64,000 nucleotides of DNA from JANNSX01 sp041397825 (GCA_041397825.1 JAWKVX010000004.1:372001-436000), one strand, 5' to 3'. Positions 16,853 through 25,572 are shown, counted from the first letter of the stretch. Numbers and translations: made by a program. The notes: a model not told the origin generated them from the sequence alone.

Positions 16853-19129
16853 TTGGCAAAGCCCCCTGGCAAGGCAAAGGGCACGAGAAGGCGCGCAGGT
16901 CTGCCGTCGAAGCAGGAGATCGCGGCCTTTCTGGAGACGGCCGAGGGCAAGTCAGGCAAGCGCGAGATCGCCCGCGCCTTCAATATCAAGGGCAACGACA
17001 AGATCGCCCTGAAGGCGCTTCTCAAGGAGATGGCGGAGGAGGGGAGTGTCGTCCGCGGCCGCCGGAAAATCCGGCGCGCCGGACAGCTGCCTTCGGTCAC
17101 CGTCATCGAGGTCGCTGGCCATGACAGTGATGGCGAACTCTACGGGCTCCCCGTCGACTGGGACGAAGGCGGCGAAGGTACGCCGCCGCGCATCCTCATC
17201 GCTCACGACGGGCCGCGTCACGAGCGGGTCGGCGCCGCGGGCGCGGGCGACCGGCTGCTCTGCCGGCTCGAGGCGCTGGCCGAGGACCACGACGGCTATC
17301 GCTACCTCGCCAAGCCGATCAAGAAGCTCGCGCGCGAGCAGGCACGTCTCCTCGGGATCTTCCGGGAGGGCGATCGCGGCGGCACGATCCTGCCGGTCGA
17401 TCGCAAGCAGCTCCGCGAATGGCGGGTCGAGCAAGGTGATAGCGGGGCCGCCGTCGACGGCGAGCTGGTCCGCTTCGATGTCGCAAGACGTGGACGGAGC
17501 GGCCTGCCGGTCGCCCGTGTGGTCGAGCGGCTCGGCAATCCGGCGGACGAGCGAAAGATCAGCCTGATCGCGATAGCCGCCCATGGCATTCCCGACGTCT
17601 TCCCGGCCCGGGTGCTGGAGGAGGTGGAGCGGCTGCCGCGGCTCGCGGAGAAGGGGCGGGAGGACCTGACCCGCATGCCGCTCGTCACCATCGATCCCGT
17701 CGACGCCCGCGACCATGACGATGCCGTCTTCGCCGAACCGGACAACGATCCGCGGAATTCCGGTGGCTTCGTCATCGTCGTCGCCATTGCCGATGTCGCC
17801 TTCTATGTCCGCCCCGGCAGCGCGCTCGACCGGGAGGCGCTGAAGCGGGGGAACTCGGTCTACTTTCCCGACCGCGTCGTCCCCATGCTGCCGGAGCGCA
17901 TCTCCAACGATCTCTGCTCGCTCCGGGAGAAGGAGGTGCGGCCCTGCCTCGCCGTGCGCATGATCTTCGATGACGGAGGGCGTAAGCGCTCGCACAGGTT
18001 CATGCGCGCGACGATGCGCTCGGCGGCCAAGCTCGCCTATGTCGAGGCGCAGGCGGCGATCGACGGCCGGCCGAACGACAAGACCGGGCCGCTGCTCGAG
18101 TCCGTGCTCCAGCCGTTGTGGGCGGCCTATGCGGCGCTGTCGAAGGCGCGCGATGCGCGAGGCCCCCTCGACCTCGACCTGCCGGAGCGCAAGATCCTCG
18201 TGGGGGCCGACGGCCGCGTCGAGCGGATCTTCACACCGGAGCGGCTGGCCGCCCATCGCCTCATCGAGGAGTTCATGATTCAGGCGAACGTCGCCGCCGC
18301 CGAGACGCTGGAGCAGAAGCGGACGCCCCTCCTCTACAGGGTCCACGACGAGCCGAGTCGGGAGAAGCTCGAGGGATTGCGGACCTTTCTGGCGACGCTC
18401 GAGCTGTCGCTGGCGAAAGGACAGGTGCTGAGGCCCGAGCAATTCAATCGCATCCTCGCCGAGACGCGCGGTCTTGACGTCGCCGATCTTGTCAGCGAGG
18501 TGGTGCTGCGCTCGCAGAGCCAGGCGGTCTACGATCCGGCCAATCTCGGGCACTTCGGGCTCAACCTGCAGCGCTATGCGCACTTCACCTCGCCGATCCG
18601 CCGCTATGCCGATCTCGTTGTGCACCGGGCGCTGATCCGGGCCTTGGGGCTCGGCGAGGGCGGCCTCGAGGATCACGAGATCGAGCGGCTGGAGGAGGTG
18701 GCGACCGAGATCAGCCAAGCCGAGCGTCGCGCAATGGCGGCCGAGCGCGAGACGGCCGATCGGCTGATCGCTGCCCATCTCGCCGGGAAGATCGGTGCGA
18801 GCTTTCCAGCCCGTGTCTCGGGCGTCACGAAGAGCGGGTTGTTCATCCGGCTCGACGAGACCGGCGCCGACGGCTTCATTCCGATCTCGACATTGGGGAG
18901 CGAGTTCTTCCACTTCGATGAAGGCGGACGTGCGCTGGTGGGTGAGCGATCGGGCGAGAGCTTCCGCCTCGGTGACCGGATCGAGGCGCGGCTGGTCGAA
19001 GCCGTGCCCTCGGCGGGTGCGCTCCGTTTCGAGATGATGTCGGCGCCGGTGCGCCGGGCCGCTGGCGGTCGCCAGGGACGCCGGCCGCTCGGCAAGCGCG
19101 GCTTGCGGCGCGGCAAAGGGCGGCGCTGA
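16853..19129 (+). CDS. rnr: Ribonuclease R
   Basis: A 758-residue 3'-to-5' exoribonuclease that degrades structured RNA. A basic leader and winged-helix segment (LPSKQEIAAFLE) are followed by cold-shock domains, the RNB catalytic core with DARDHDDAVFAEPD (metal-binding Asp cluster; many homologues have Phe where this has His), FTSPIRRYADL, and a C-terminal S1 domain (GASFPARVSGVTKSGLFIRL). No ATG fits the conserved N terminus, so the start is probably the TTG at 16853, 7 bases after the topA stop. The tail is Arg/Lys/Gly-rich. The gene ends 3 bases from the convergent DUF454 gene. Confidence 0.94.
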   Translation: MAKPPGKAKGTRRRAGLPSKQEIAAFLETAEGKSGKREIARAFNIKGNDKIALKALLKEMAEEGSVVRGRRKIRRAGQLPSVTVIEVAGHDSDGELYGLPVDWDEGGEGTPPRILIAHDGPRHERVGAAGAGDRLLCRLEALAEDHDGYRYLAKPIKKLAREQARLLGIFREGDRGGTILPVDRKQLREWRVEQGDSGAAVDGELVRFDVARRGRSGLPVARVVERLGNPADERKISLIAIAAHGIPDVFPARVLEEVERLPRLAEKGREDLTRMPLVTIDPVDARDHDDAVFAEPDNDPRNSGGFVIVVAIADVAFYVRPGSALDREALKRGNSVYFPDRVVPMLPERISNDLCSLREKEVRPCLAVRMIFDDGGRKRSHRFMRATMRSAAKLAYVEAQAAIDGRPNDKTGPLLESVLQPLWAAYAALSKARDARGPLDLDLPERKILVGADGRVERIFTPERLAAHRLIEEFMIQANVAAAETLEQKRTPLLYRVHDEPSREKLEGLRTFLATLELSLAKGQVLRPEQFNRILAETRGLDVADLVSEVVLRSQSQAVYDPANLGHFGLNLQRYAHFTSPIRRYADLVVHRALIRALGLGEGGLEDHEIERLEEVATEISQAERRAMAAERETADRLIAAHLAGKIGASFPARVSGVTKSGLFIRLDETGADGFIPISTLGSEFFHFDEGGRALVGERSGESFRLGDRIEARLVEAVPSAGALRFEMMSAPVRRAAGGRQGRRPLGKRGLRRGKGRR

Positions 19130-19132
19130 GAC

Positions 19133-19498
19133 TTAGCCGGGTCCACCGGGTCGGGTCAGGATGAAGGCCGCCGCGCCAGCCATGACCACCGCTTGCACGA
19201 GAAGGACGATTGACGAGAGACCGGCAAGGGCGCTGGCCGCAAGGGTCACCAGCATGGTCAGGACGGCGAGCGTCTTCGCACGCCGGCTGATGGCGCCGTG
19301 GTCGCGCCAGTGGACGATCGGCGGGCCGAGGCGGGGATGCGTGACGAGCCACGTGTGGAGCCGATCCGAAGAGCGGGCAAAGGCAAAGGCGGCGAACAGC
19401 AGGAACGGCGTCGTCGGTACCAGCGGCAGCACCACGCCGGCGATGCCGCAGGCCGTGGCGATCAAGCCGACGAGGAGCCAGAAGGCGCGCTGCGGCAC
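19133..19498 (-). CDS. DUF454 (YbaN) family inner-membrane protein
   Basis: A 121-residue membrane protein of the DUF454/YbaN family, with about three or four hydrophobic helices. The family pattern is at the start: FWLLVGLIATACGIAGVVLPLVPTTPFLL, then FAFARSS-R-H-WL and HPRLGPPI-HWRDHGAI. No function is established; copies often sit near iron, heme or respiratory genes, which fits the nsrR gene 21 bases upstream on the same strand, probably in one transcript. Confidence 0.85.
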   Translation of the reverse strand: MPQRAFWLLVGLIATACGIAGVVLPLVPTTPFLLFAAFAFARSSDRLHTWLVTHPRLGPPIVHWRDHGAISRRAKTLAVLTMLVTLAASALAGLSSIVLLVQAVVMAGAAAFILTRPGGPG

Positions 19499-19519
19499 GG
19501 GTGTCGTCCTCTCGTTTGC

Positions 19520-19936
19520 CTATCGGCGTCGCGGCGGTGGATAGGCGCAGTCCGCAAGCGTCGTCTTGTCGAGCTCGGCGAGGAAGGCCTCGGCGGCCGT
19601 CGCGACGCGGCGCCTGAGGCGGCATCGCGGCGTCAGCGTACAAGCCCCGCCGTCGGCGCGGAAGCATTCGACGATGGCATGCCGCGCCTCGAGGTGACGG
19701 ACGACCTCGCCGAGCGTGATCTCGCTCGCGGGCCGGGCCAAGGCAAGCCCGCCGCCGGCGCCACGCCGCGTCGTCAGCACGCCCCGAGCCGCGAGATCGC
19801 GAACGACCTTCGTCAGATGATGCCGTGAGATCGCCAGCTCCTGCGCTATCTCCTCAGTCGTAAAGGAGCGATCAGGGGTGCCCGCAAGGCGCATGAGGGC
19901 CCTGAGGCCGAAGTCCGTATATTGGGTGAGGCGCAA
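19520..19936 (-). CDS. nsrR: NO-sensing Rrf2-family repressor NsrR
   Basis: A 138-residue Rrf2-family regulator. The N-terminal winged helix begins LRLTQYTDFGLRALMRLA with FTTEEIAQELAISRHHLTKVV, the NsrR recognition-helix pattern. Three cysteines arranged C-x7-C-x5-C (ECFRADGGACTLTPRC) are the [4Fe-4S] ligands that nitric oxide attacks. The start is a TTG at 19936 with GGAG seven to eight bases upstream; the frame runs on further but only into the divergent gene. It faces nnrS, a classic NsrR target, and an inverted repeat lies between them, so it probably represses nnrS and itself until NO is present. Confidence 0.88.
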   Translation of the reverse strand: MRLTQYTDFGLRALMRLAGTPDRSFTTEEIAQELAISRHHLTKVVRDLAARGVLTTRRGAGGGLALARPASEITLGEVVRHLEARHAIVECFRADGGACTLTPRCRLRRRVATAAEAFLAELDKTTLADCAYPPPRRR

Positions 19937-19979
19937 GGTCGCTCTCCGTCGTTCCGGTCTTGCAGCCGGGGAGTCTAGG

Positions 19980-19993
19980 TGCCTGAATAGGCA
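19980..19993. promoter_or_regulatory. Inverted repeat in the nsrR-nnrS intergenic region (candidate operator)
   Basis: A perfect 5-4-5 inverted repeat, TGCCT-GAAT-AGGCA, lies 28 bases before the nnrS ATG and 44 bases before the nsrR TTG. It is the only clear dyad in the short divergent region. Its half-sites do not match the AT-rich NsrR consensus known from enterobacteria, so assignment to NsrR rests on position alone. Confidence 0.4.
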
Positions 19994-20020
19994 TTGCCAA
20001 TACCGATTCAGGGGGCTGCC

Positions 20021-21202
20021 ATGGCGACGACGGCCGAGCAGCGGCGCGGCTACCAAGGTCCGGCCGTTCTCAGCTATGGCTTCCGGCCGTTCTTCCTGGC
20101 GGCGGCGTTCTGGGCCGCGCTCGCGATGGCGATATGGCTGCTGATGCTGAGCGGGCGGGTGAGCCCGCCGATCACGCTCGCCCCGGTGGCATGGCATGCC
20201 CACGAGCTCGTTTTCGGCTATGTCCCGGCGGTGGTCGCCGGTTTCCTGCTGACTGCGGTTCCCAATTGGACCGGACGGTTGCCCGTCGTCGGCCGGCCGC
20301 TGCTCGGGCTCTTCCTGGTCTGGCTTGCGGGGCGGGTGGCCATGCTGATCTCGTCGTGGATCGGCGCGCCGGTCGCGGCCCTCATCGATCTCGCCTTCCT
20401 GGTCGTGCTCATCTCAGTGATGGCGCGCGAGATCGTGGCCGGCGGCAACTGGCGCAATCTCAAAGTGCTGGGTGGCGTCGGCGTGCTGCTCGCCGGCAAC
20501 CTCTTGTTCCATGCCGAGGTGATCAGCGGCGGCGACGCCGGCCGGGGTTTGCGGATGGGGATCGCCGGCGCCGTTCTTCTCATCCTGCTGATCGGCGGCC
20601 GCATCATTCCGAGCTTCACCCGGAACTGGCTCGTCCGCCGTGCTCCGGGTCGCCTGCCGCGGCCGTTCGACTCGCTCGATGCCGTCGCCATTGCCGCCTC
20701 TGCCGTGGCGCTCCTCCTGTGGGTGTTGTGGCCGGAGCACGAGATCACGGCCGTCGCGGCACTGCTGGCGGGGGGTCTGAATGCCGGCCGGCTGGCGCGC
20801 TGGGCGGGCGAGCGCACGGCCGCCGAGCCGCTCGTACTCATATTGCACGTGGCCTATGCCTTCGTGCCGATCGGTTTTGTGCTGGTCGGATTCGCCGGCT
20901 TCTACCCGCAACTTCTGCCGGCGACCGGCGCGGTTCACGGCTGGACGTCGGGCGCCATTGCACTGATGACGCTCGCGGTCATGACGCGGGCGAGCCTCGG
21001 GCATACGGGGCAGCCGCTCGCCGCGATGCTCCGCATACAACTCATCTATCTGTTCGCGCTGATCGCGGTCCTGACGCGCCTGCTCGCCGCTTTCGCGATC
21101 GGCGGTGAGCCGATGCTGCTGCTCTCGGCGGTCGCCTGGATCGGGGCCTTCGGTGGCTTTTGTCTGGTCTACGCGCCGCTCCTCCTGGTCCGGCGCGCAT
21201 GA
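20021..21202 (+). CDS. nnrS: NnrS family heme-copper membrane protein
   Basis: A 393-residue polytopic membrane protein of the NnrS family (about twelve helices), which binds heme and copper and protects cells from nitric oxide stress. Family landmarks are LSYGFRPFFLAAAFWA, WHAHELVFGYVPAVVAGFLLTAVPNWTG, GGRIIPSFTRNWL and MTRASLGHTG. The ATG at 20021 follows GGGGGCTGCC; an upstream in-frame ATG at 19994 would extend into the probable promoter. The stop overlaps the next start (ATGA), so it is coupled to a small ferredoxin. Regulation by the divergent NsrR is likely. Confidence 0.93.
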   Translation: MATTAEQRRGYQGPAVLSYGFRPFFLAAAFWAALAMAIWLLMLSGRVSPPITLAPVAWHAHELVFGYVPAVVAGFLLTAVPNWTGRLPVVGRPLLGLFLVWLAGRVAMLISSWIGAPVAALIDLAFLVVLISVMAREIVAGGNWRNLKVLGGVGVLLAGNLLFHAEVISGGDAGRGLRMGIAGAVLLILLIGGRIIPSFTRNWLVRRAPGRLPRPFDSLDAVAIAASAVALLLWVLWPEHEITAVAALLAGGLNAGRLARWAGERTAAEPLVLILHVAYAFVPIGFVLVGFAGFYPQLLPATGAVHGWTSGAIALMTLAVMTRASLGHTGQPLAAMLRIQLIYLFALIAVLTRLLAAFAIGGEPMLLLSAVAWIGAFGGFCLVYAPLLLVRRA

Positions 21203-21474
21203 CGGCCGGTAGTCAGGACGCCTTTGAGATCTATCTCGCCTGGTCGGAGCAGACGCTGATCGTTCCCCATGGCATCAGCGCGCTCACGGTGTTGCGCGAG
21301 GCGGGTATCGAGGTCGAGCCCGGCTGCGAGACGGGCGGGTGCGGAACCTGCGCCATGACCTTCGTCGAGGGCGATCTCATCCACAAGGACACGTGCCTCA
21401 GCGCGGCCGAACGCGCGCACCATTTCTGCCCCTGCGTCTCGCGGGCGCGAACGCGGATCGTTCTGGCGTTATAG
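21199..21474 (+). CDS. [2Fe-2S] plant-type ferredoxin domain protein
   Basis: A 91-residue soluble ferredoxin. The cluster motif C-x4-C-x2-C is in GCETGGCGTCAM and the fourth Cys is in KDTCLS; a further CPC near the C terminus is typical of the ferredoxin domain of phthalate-dioxygenase-reductase-type proteins. It stands alone, without a flavin domain. Translational coupling to nnrS suggests it passes electrons to a nitrogen-oxide or NO detoxification partner, but no such partner is in the window. The ATG at 21199 lies in the ATGA overlap. Confidence 0.85.
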   Translation: MTAGSQDAFEIYLAWSEQTLIVPHGISALTVLREAGIEVEPGCETGGCGTCAMTFVEGDLIHKDTCLSAAERAHHFCPCVSRARTRIVLAL

Positions 21475-21488
21475 CAGCGGGCGCGGTT

Positions 21489-21920
21489 TCAGCCCGAGCG
21501 GCGCTTACGGCCGTAGAGTTCCAGCCGATGCCGCACGAGGTCGAAGCCCAGCTCGGCGGCGATCTCCGCCTGCAGCTTCTCGATGCGCTCGGAGCGGAAC
21601 TCCATCACCTCGCCGGTTTCGATGTCGATCATGTGGTCATGATGCGGGGTGTTCGCCGTCTCGAAGCGCGCCGGCGTATTCTCGAAAGTATGGCGCTGGA
21701 TGACGCCCTGGGCCTCGAGCGCCGAGAGCGTCCGGTAGACGGTCGACAGCGAGACCTTACCGTCGATGGCATGGGCGCGGCGGTGCAACTCGTTGGCGTC
21801 CGGATGATCGTCGGCCGAGGCGAGCACGCGGAGGAGGGCGGTGCGCTGGCGCGTGATGCGGACGCCTTGCTCGCGAAGCGCGCGCTCCAATTCCAACGCA
21901 CGTTTTTGCTGAGAGGCCAT
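21489..21920 (-). CDS. mur: Fur-family metalloregulator, probably Mur (manganese uptake regulator)
   Basis: A 143-residue Fur-family repressor. The winged helix contains RITRQRTALLRVL and VSLSTVYRTLSALEAQGVI; the metal-binding segment reads TPHHDHMIDIETGEVMEF. It lacks the CxxC zinc pairs of Zur and PerR and matches the alphaproteobacterial Fur/Mur group, which senses Mn(II). It is divergent from sitABCD, the usual Mur target, with palindromes between them. An iron-responsive Fur role cannot be excluded from sequence. Confidence 0.85.
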   Translation of the reverse strand: MASQQKRALELERALREQGVRITRQRTALLRVLASADDHPDANELHRRAHAIDGKVSLSTVYRTLSALEAQGVIQRHTFENTPARFETANTPHHDHMIDIETGEVMEFRSERIEKLQAEIAAELGFDLVRHRLELYGRKRRSG

Positions 21921-21935
21921 GCGCCCGCATACTTC

Positions 21936-21967
21936 AGTTGCATCGCATTTGCAACTGTTAGATGCAA
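21936..21967. promoter_or_regulatory. Candidate Mur/Fur box(es) between mur and sitA
   Basis: A perfect inverted repeat AGTTGCA-N7-TGCAACT (21936-21956) is overlapped by a second dyad TTGCA-N9-TGCAA (21949-21967). TGCAA/TTGCA half-sites are typical of alphaproteobacterial Mur-responsive sequences. The site begins 16 bases upstream of the mur start, within the promoter region shared with sitA, so occupancy by metal-loaded Mur could shut off both genes. Confidence 0.7.
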
Positions 21968-22052
21968 TTCGTTCTCATCTGCATTGACGTCCGCATGCCC
22001 ACCGGCTAGTCTCCAGCCCGGGTCGAGCCTCGGAAAGGTCCGGGCGACCTGA

Positions 22053-22961
22053 GTGCATGAGCGCATGCCGATCCATCGCCGAGACATTCTTCGCGCTCTG
22101 TTCGCTCTCGTGGCGATGCGCACGGCTCCCGTCCTAGCCCAGACGAAATTCAAGGTCGTGACGACCTTCACCGTCATCGCCGACATGGCCCGCAATGTCG
22201 CCGGCGACGCGGCGACCGTCGAATCCATCACCAAGCCGGGCGCCGAGATCCACGGCTATACGCCGACGCCCGGAGACATCCTCAGAGCACAGGACGCCGG
22301 ACTGGTGCTCTGGAACGGCCTCAACCTCGAGGTCTGGTTCGAGAAGTTCCTCGCCAACCTCGGCGAGGTGCCGAGTGCCGTCGTCTCCGACGGCGTCGAG
22401 CCCATGAGCATCGGCGAGGGGCCCTATACGGGCAAGGCCAATCCGCATGCCTGGATGTCGCTCGGCAACGCGCTCATCTATGTCGACAACATCCGTGACG
22501 CGCTGGCGGCCCACGATCCGGCCAACGCCCAGACCTATCGCGTCAATGCCGAGGCCTACAAGGCGCGGATCACGGCCGCCGTGGGCCCGATCCGCGATCG
22601 CATTGCCGGCATACCCGAGGCCGATCGGTGGCTCGTGACGAGCGAGGGAGCCTTCAGCTATCTGGCGCGCGACTTCGGACTGAAGGAGCTCTTCCTCTGG
22701 CCGATCAACGCCGACCAGCAGGGAACGCCAAAACAGGTTCGCAAGGTGATCGATGCCGTGCGCGAGCATCAGATCAAGGCGGTCTTCAGTGAGAGCACGG
22801 TCTCCTCGAAACCCGCTGAGCAGGTGGCGCGCGAGACCGGGGCTCGCTATGGCGGGGTCCTCTACGTCGATTCCTTGAGTGAGCCGGATGGTCCGGTGCC
22901 GACCTATCTCGATCTGCTGCGGGTGACGTCGGAGACCATCGTCGAGGGATTGACCGAGTGA
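22053..22961 (+). CDS. sitA: Manganese/zinc ABC transporter substrate-binding protein
   Basis: A 302-residue periplasmic binding protein of the metal (cluster A-I) family. A signal sequence (RRDILRALFALVAM ... VLAQ) precedes the mature KFKVVTTFTVIADMARNV. The expected metal ligands are visible: His in AEIHGYTP, His in NPHAWMS, Glu in FSESTVSSKP and Asp in YVDSLSEPD, the Mn/Fe-type set. The start may be the ATG at 22053 or at 22065 (MPIHRRD); neither has a strong ribosome site. It is the first gene of sitABCD, with 4-base overlaps throughout. Confidence 0.92.
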   Translation: MHERMPIHRRDILRALFALVAMRTAPVLAQTKFKVVTTFTVIADMARNVAGDAATVESITKPGAEIHGYTPTPGDILRAQDAGLVLWNGLNLEVWFEKFLANLGEVPSAVVSDGVEPMSIGEGPYTGKANPHAWMSLGNALIYVDNIRDALAAHDPANAQTYRVNAEAYKARITAAVGPIRDRIAGIPEADRWLVTSEGAFSYLARDFGLKELFLWPINADQQGTPKQVRKVIDAVREHQIKAVFSESTVSSKPAEQVARETGARYGGVLYVDSLSEPDGPVPTYLDLLRVTSETIVEGLTE

Positions 22962-23845
22962 GCGAGACCCTGGCACGAGCCGAGCCGGAGCGCTCCCTGG
23001 CCGCGGCCGGGCTCAGCGTCCAGGCCATCACCGTCACCTACCGCAATGGGGTCACCGCCATCCGCGATGCGACCTTCGAAGTGCCGAAAGGCTCGATCGC
23101 CGCCCTGGTCGGTGTGAATGGCTCGGGCAAGTCGACCATCTTCAAGGCGATCATGGGGTTCCTGCCGCTCGCCGCCGGACAGATCGAGATCTTCGGCGGT
23201 TCGGTCAGGGACGCGCTCGCCCGAAACCTCGTCGCCTACGTGCCGCAGGCGGAGGAGGTGGACTGGAGCTTTCCGGTGCTGGTCGAGGACGTGGTCATGA
23301 TGGGCCGCTACGGCCGCATGGGCTTCCTCAGGATCCCGTCGACCGTCGACCGCAAGGCTGTCGCCGGCGCGCTCGACCGCGTGGGCATGTCGGACTACGG
23401 CCGACGCCAGATCGGCGAGCTCTCGGGGGGGCAGCGGAAGCGTGTCTTTCTCGCCCGGGCGCTGGCCCAGGGCAGCCAGGTGATCCTGCTCGACGAGCCA
23501 TTCACCGGGGTCGATGTGAAGACGGAAGAGGCGATCATCGCTCTGCTCAAGGCGCTCGCCGGGGAAGGCTCCGTCATTCTCGTCTCGACGCACAATCTCG
23601 GCAGCGTCCCTGCCTTCTGTGACACCACCGTCCTGGTGAAGGGCACTGTGCTCGGCTTCGGTCCGACCGAGGCGGTGTTCACCCAAGCCAATCTCGAGCG
23701 CACCTTCGGTGGCGTGCTCCGGCATTTCGTGCTCGGCGGCAAGGACCTGCATCAGGACGACGACCGTCGACGCATCACGGTGCTGAGCGACGACGAGCGC
23801 CCGTTCGTCCTCTATGACGAGAAGCCGAACGGAAAGCGCAAGTGA
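22958..23845 (+). CDS. sitB: Manganese/zinc ABC transporter ATP-binding protein
   Basis: A 295-residue ABC ATPase. Walker A is GVNGSGKST, the signature is LSGGQRKRV, Walker B is VILLDEPF and the switch His is in VSTHNLG. The YVPQAEEVDWSFPVLVEDVV-M segment is typical of Mn/Fe transport ATPases. A C-terminal extension of about 55 residues follows the ATPase core. It starts with GTG at 22958, overlapping the sitA stop, and powers the SitC/SitD permease pair. Confidence 0.95.
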   Translation: MSETLARAEPERSLAAAGLSVQAITVTYRNGVTAIRDATFEVPKGSIAALVGVNGSGKSTIFKAIMGFLPLAAGQIEIFGGSVRDALARNLVAYVPQAEEVDWSFPVLVEDVVMMGRYGRMGFLRIPSTVDRKAVAGALDRVGMSDYGRRQIGELSGGQRKRVFLARALAQGSQVILLDEPFTGVDVKTEEAIIALLKALAGEGSVILVSTHNLGSVPAFCDTTVLVKGTVLGFGPTEAVFTQANLERTFGGVLRHFVLGGKDLHQDDDRRRITVLSDDERPFVLYDEKPNGKRK

Positions 23846-24702
23846 TCGAGACGCTGACAGAGCCGTTCGGCTACGCTTACATGACGAACGCCATGTGGGT
23901 CAGCGCGCTCGTCGGTGGCGTCTGCGCCTTCCTCTCCGCCTACCTCATGCTCAAGGGCTGGTCGTTGATCGGCGATGCCCTGAGCCATTCGATCGTGCCG
24001 GGCGTCGCCGGGGCCTACATTCTCGGCCTGCCCTTCGCGTTCGGCGCGTTCGTGGCCGGCGGGCTCGCTGCCGGCGCCATGTTGTTCCTCAACCAGCGGA
24101 CGCGCCTGAAGCAGGACGCCATTATCGGGCTTATCTTCACGTCCTTCTTCGCCCTGGGGCTGTTCCTGGTGTCGATCTGGCCGACCGCCGTCGACATCAG
24201 GACGATCACGCTCGGCAACATCCTGGCGATTACGCCCGAGGACACTCTGCAGCTCGCCATCATCGGCCTCGTGTCGCTCGCGATACTCTTCGCCAAGTGG
24301 AAGGACCTGATGGTGGTCTTCTTCGACGAGAGCCATGCGCGGGCCATCGGGCTGAAGCCCGAGCGGCTGAAGCTGGTTTTCTTCACGCTGCTGGCCGCCT
24401 CGACGGTCGCCGCGCTGCAGACGGTCGGGGCGTTCCTGGTGATCGCCATGGTGGTGACGCCTGGAGCGACCGCCTACCTGTTGACCGACCGGTTCCCGAG
24501 GCTGCTCGCCATCAGCGTTCTGACCGGTGCGCTGACGAGCTTCGTCGGCGCCTATCTGAGTTACTTTCTCGATGGCGCGACCGGTGGCGTCATCGTCTCG
24601 TTGCAGACACTTGTCTTCCTGATCGCTTTCATGCTCGCGCCGAAACACGGCCTGCTGGCGCACAGACGGCGCATGCGCGCGGCGGCGAGTGAGGCCGGGT
24701 GA
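23842..24702 (+). CDS. sitC: Manganese/zinc ABC transporter permease
   Basis: A 286-residue permease of the metal ABC-3 family with about eight membrane helices. Family segments are LKGWSLIGDALSHSIVPGVAGAY, LKQDAIIGLIFTSFF and KAVG-like LQTVGAFLVIAMVVTPGATAYLL. It starts with GTG at 23842, overlapping the end of sitB. SitD has the same fold, and the two should form the heterodimeric channel. Confidence 0.95.
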   Translation: MIETLTEPFGYAYMTNAMWVSALVGGVCAFLSAYLMLKGWSLIGDALSHSIVPGVAGAYILGLPFAFGAFVAGGLAAGAMLFLNQRTRLKQDAIIGLIFTSFFALGLFLVSIWPTAVDIRTITLGNILAITPEDTLQLAIIGLVSLAILFAKWKDLMVVFFDESHARAIGLKPERLKLVFFTLLAASTVAALQTVGAFLVIAMVVTPGATAYLLTDRFPRLLAISVLTGALTSFVGAYLSYFLDGATGGVIVSLQTLVFLIAFMLAPKHGLLAHRRRMRAAASEAG

Positions 24703-25556
24703 GCATGCTCGAGACGCTCCTCATGCCCTTCGGCTTCAGCTTCATGCAGAACGCCTTTCTGATCGGTCTCATGGTCGCCGTTCCGTCCGGCCTGCTGTCC
24801 TGCTATCTGGTGCTCAAGGGTTGGTCGCTCATGGGCGATGCGGTGAGCCATGCCGTTCTGCCCGGCATCGTCCTGGCCTATGTGGCGGGCCTGCCACTGG
24901 CCCTCGGGGCCTTCGTGGCGGGCCTCGTTTGCGCCGTCGCGGCCGGCTACATCCAGGATAACAGCCGCATCAAGCAGGACACCGTCCTCGGCGTCGTCTT
25001 CTCGGGCATGTTCGGCCTCGGCATCGTGCTCTACACCGCCATTCAATCGGATGTGCATCTGGATCACATCCTGTTCGGCGACATGCTCGGTGTATCAAAG
25101 ACCGATCTCGTGACGTCGGGTCTGATCGCCGCCGCGGTGGCTGGCCTCGTCCTGGCGAAATGGCGCGATCTGCTGCTCCACACCTTTGATCCGATCCAGG
25201 CACGCGCGCTGGGGCTGCCCGTCCGCCTGCTGCACTATGGTCTTCTCGTGCTGATCTCGGCGACCGTCGTCGCCTCGTTGAAGGCGGTCGGTGCGATCCT
25301 GGCGATCGCGCTCTTGATCGCGCCGGGGGCAATTGCGCTGCTGGTGACGCGGCGCTTCGGCCGGATGCTCGTGGTTGCCGTCGGTGTCGCCGTCGCGGGC
25401 TCCATCGCCGGTATCTACGCGAGCTTCTTTCTCGACAGCGCCCCCGCTCCGACGATCGTGCTCGTCTACACCCTGATGTTCCTGATCGCCTTTGCCCGCC
25501 AGGCGCTCGGCCCCCCGGACCAGGCGGGCGACCAGCGCGTCAGCCCGTCCGCTTGA
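24699..25556 (+). CDS. sitD: Manganese/zinc ABC transporter permease
   Basis: A 285-residue permease paralogous to SitC, with the same landmarks (LKGWSLMGDAVSHAVLPGIVLAY, IKQDTVLGVVFSGMFGLGIVL, LKAVGAILAIALLIAPGAIALL). It starts with GTG at 24699, overlapping sitC; the internal ATG at 24705 is a possible alternative. It is the last gene of the sit operon. DUF983 follows 16 bases later on the same strand and may be read through. Confidence 0.95.
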   Translation: MSMLETLLMPFGFSFMQNAFLIGLMVAVPSGLLSCYLVLKGWSLMGDAVSHAVLPGIVLAYVAGLPLALGAFVAGLVCAVAAGYIQDNSRIKQDTVLGVVFSGMFGLGIVLYTAIQSDVHLDHILFGDMLGVSKTDLVTSGLIAAAVAGLVLAKWRDLLLHTFDPIQARALGLPVRLLHYGLLVLISATVVASLKAVGAILAIALLIAPGAIALLVTRRFGRMLVVAVGVAVAGSIAGIYASFFLDSAPAPTIVLVYTLMFLIAFARQALGPPDQAGDQRVSPSA

Positions 25557-25572
25557 CGGCGGCTTGCGGGGG

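Noticed and set aside
14752..17106. 784-codon open frame antisense to topA/rnr
   Set aside because: It is Leu/Arg/Asp-rich shadow sequence of a highly biased GC-rich gene, without motifs; topA and rnr are certain on the other strand.
16952..18913. 653-codon antisense frame across rnr
   Set aside because: The same artefact: it mirrors RNase R codons and has no family features or ribosome site.
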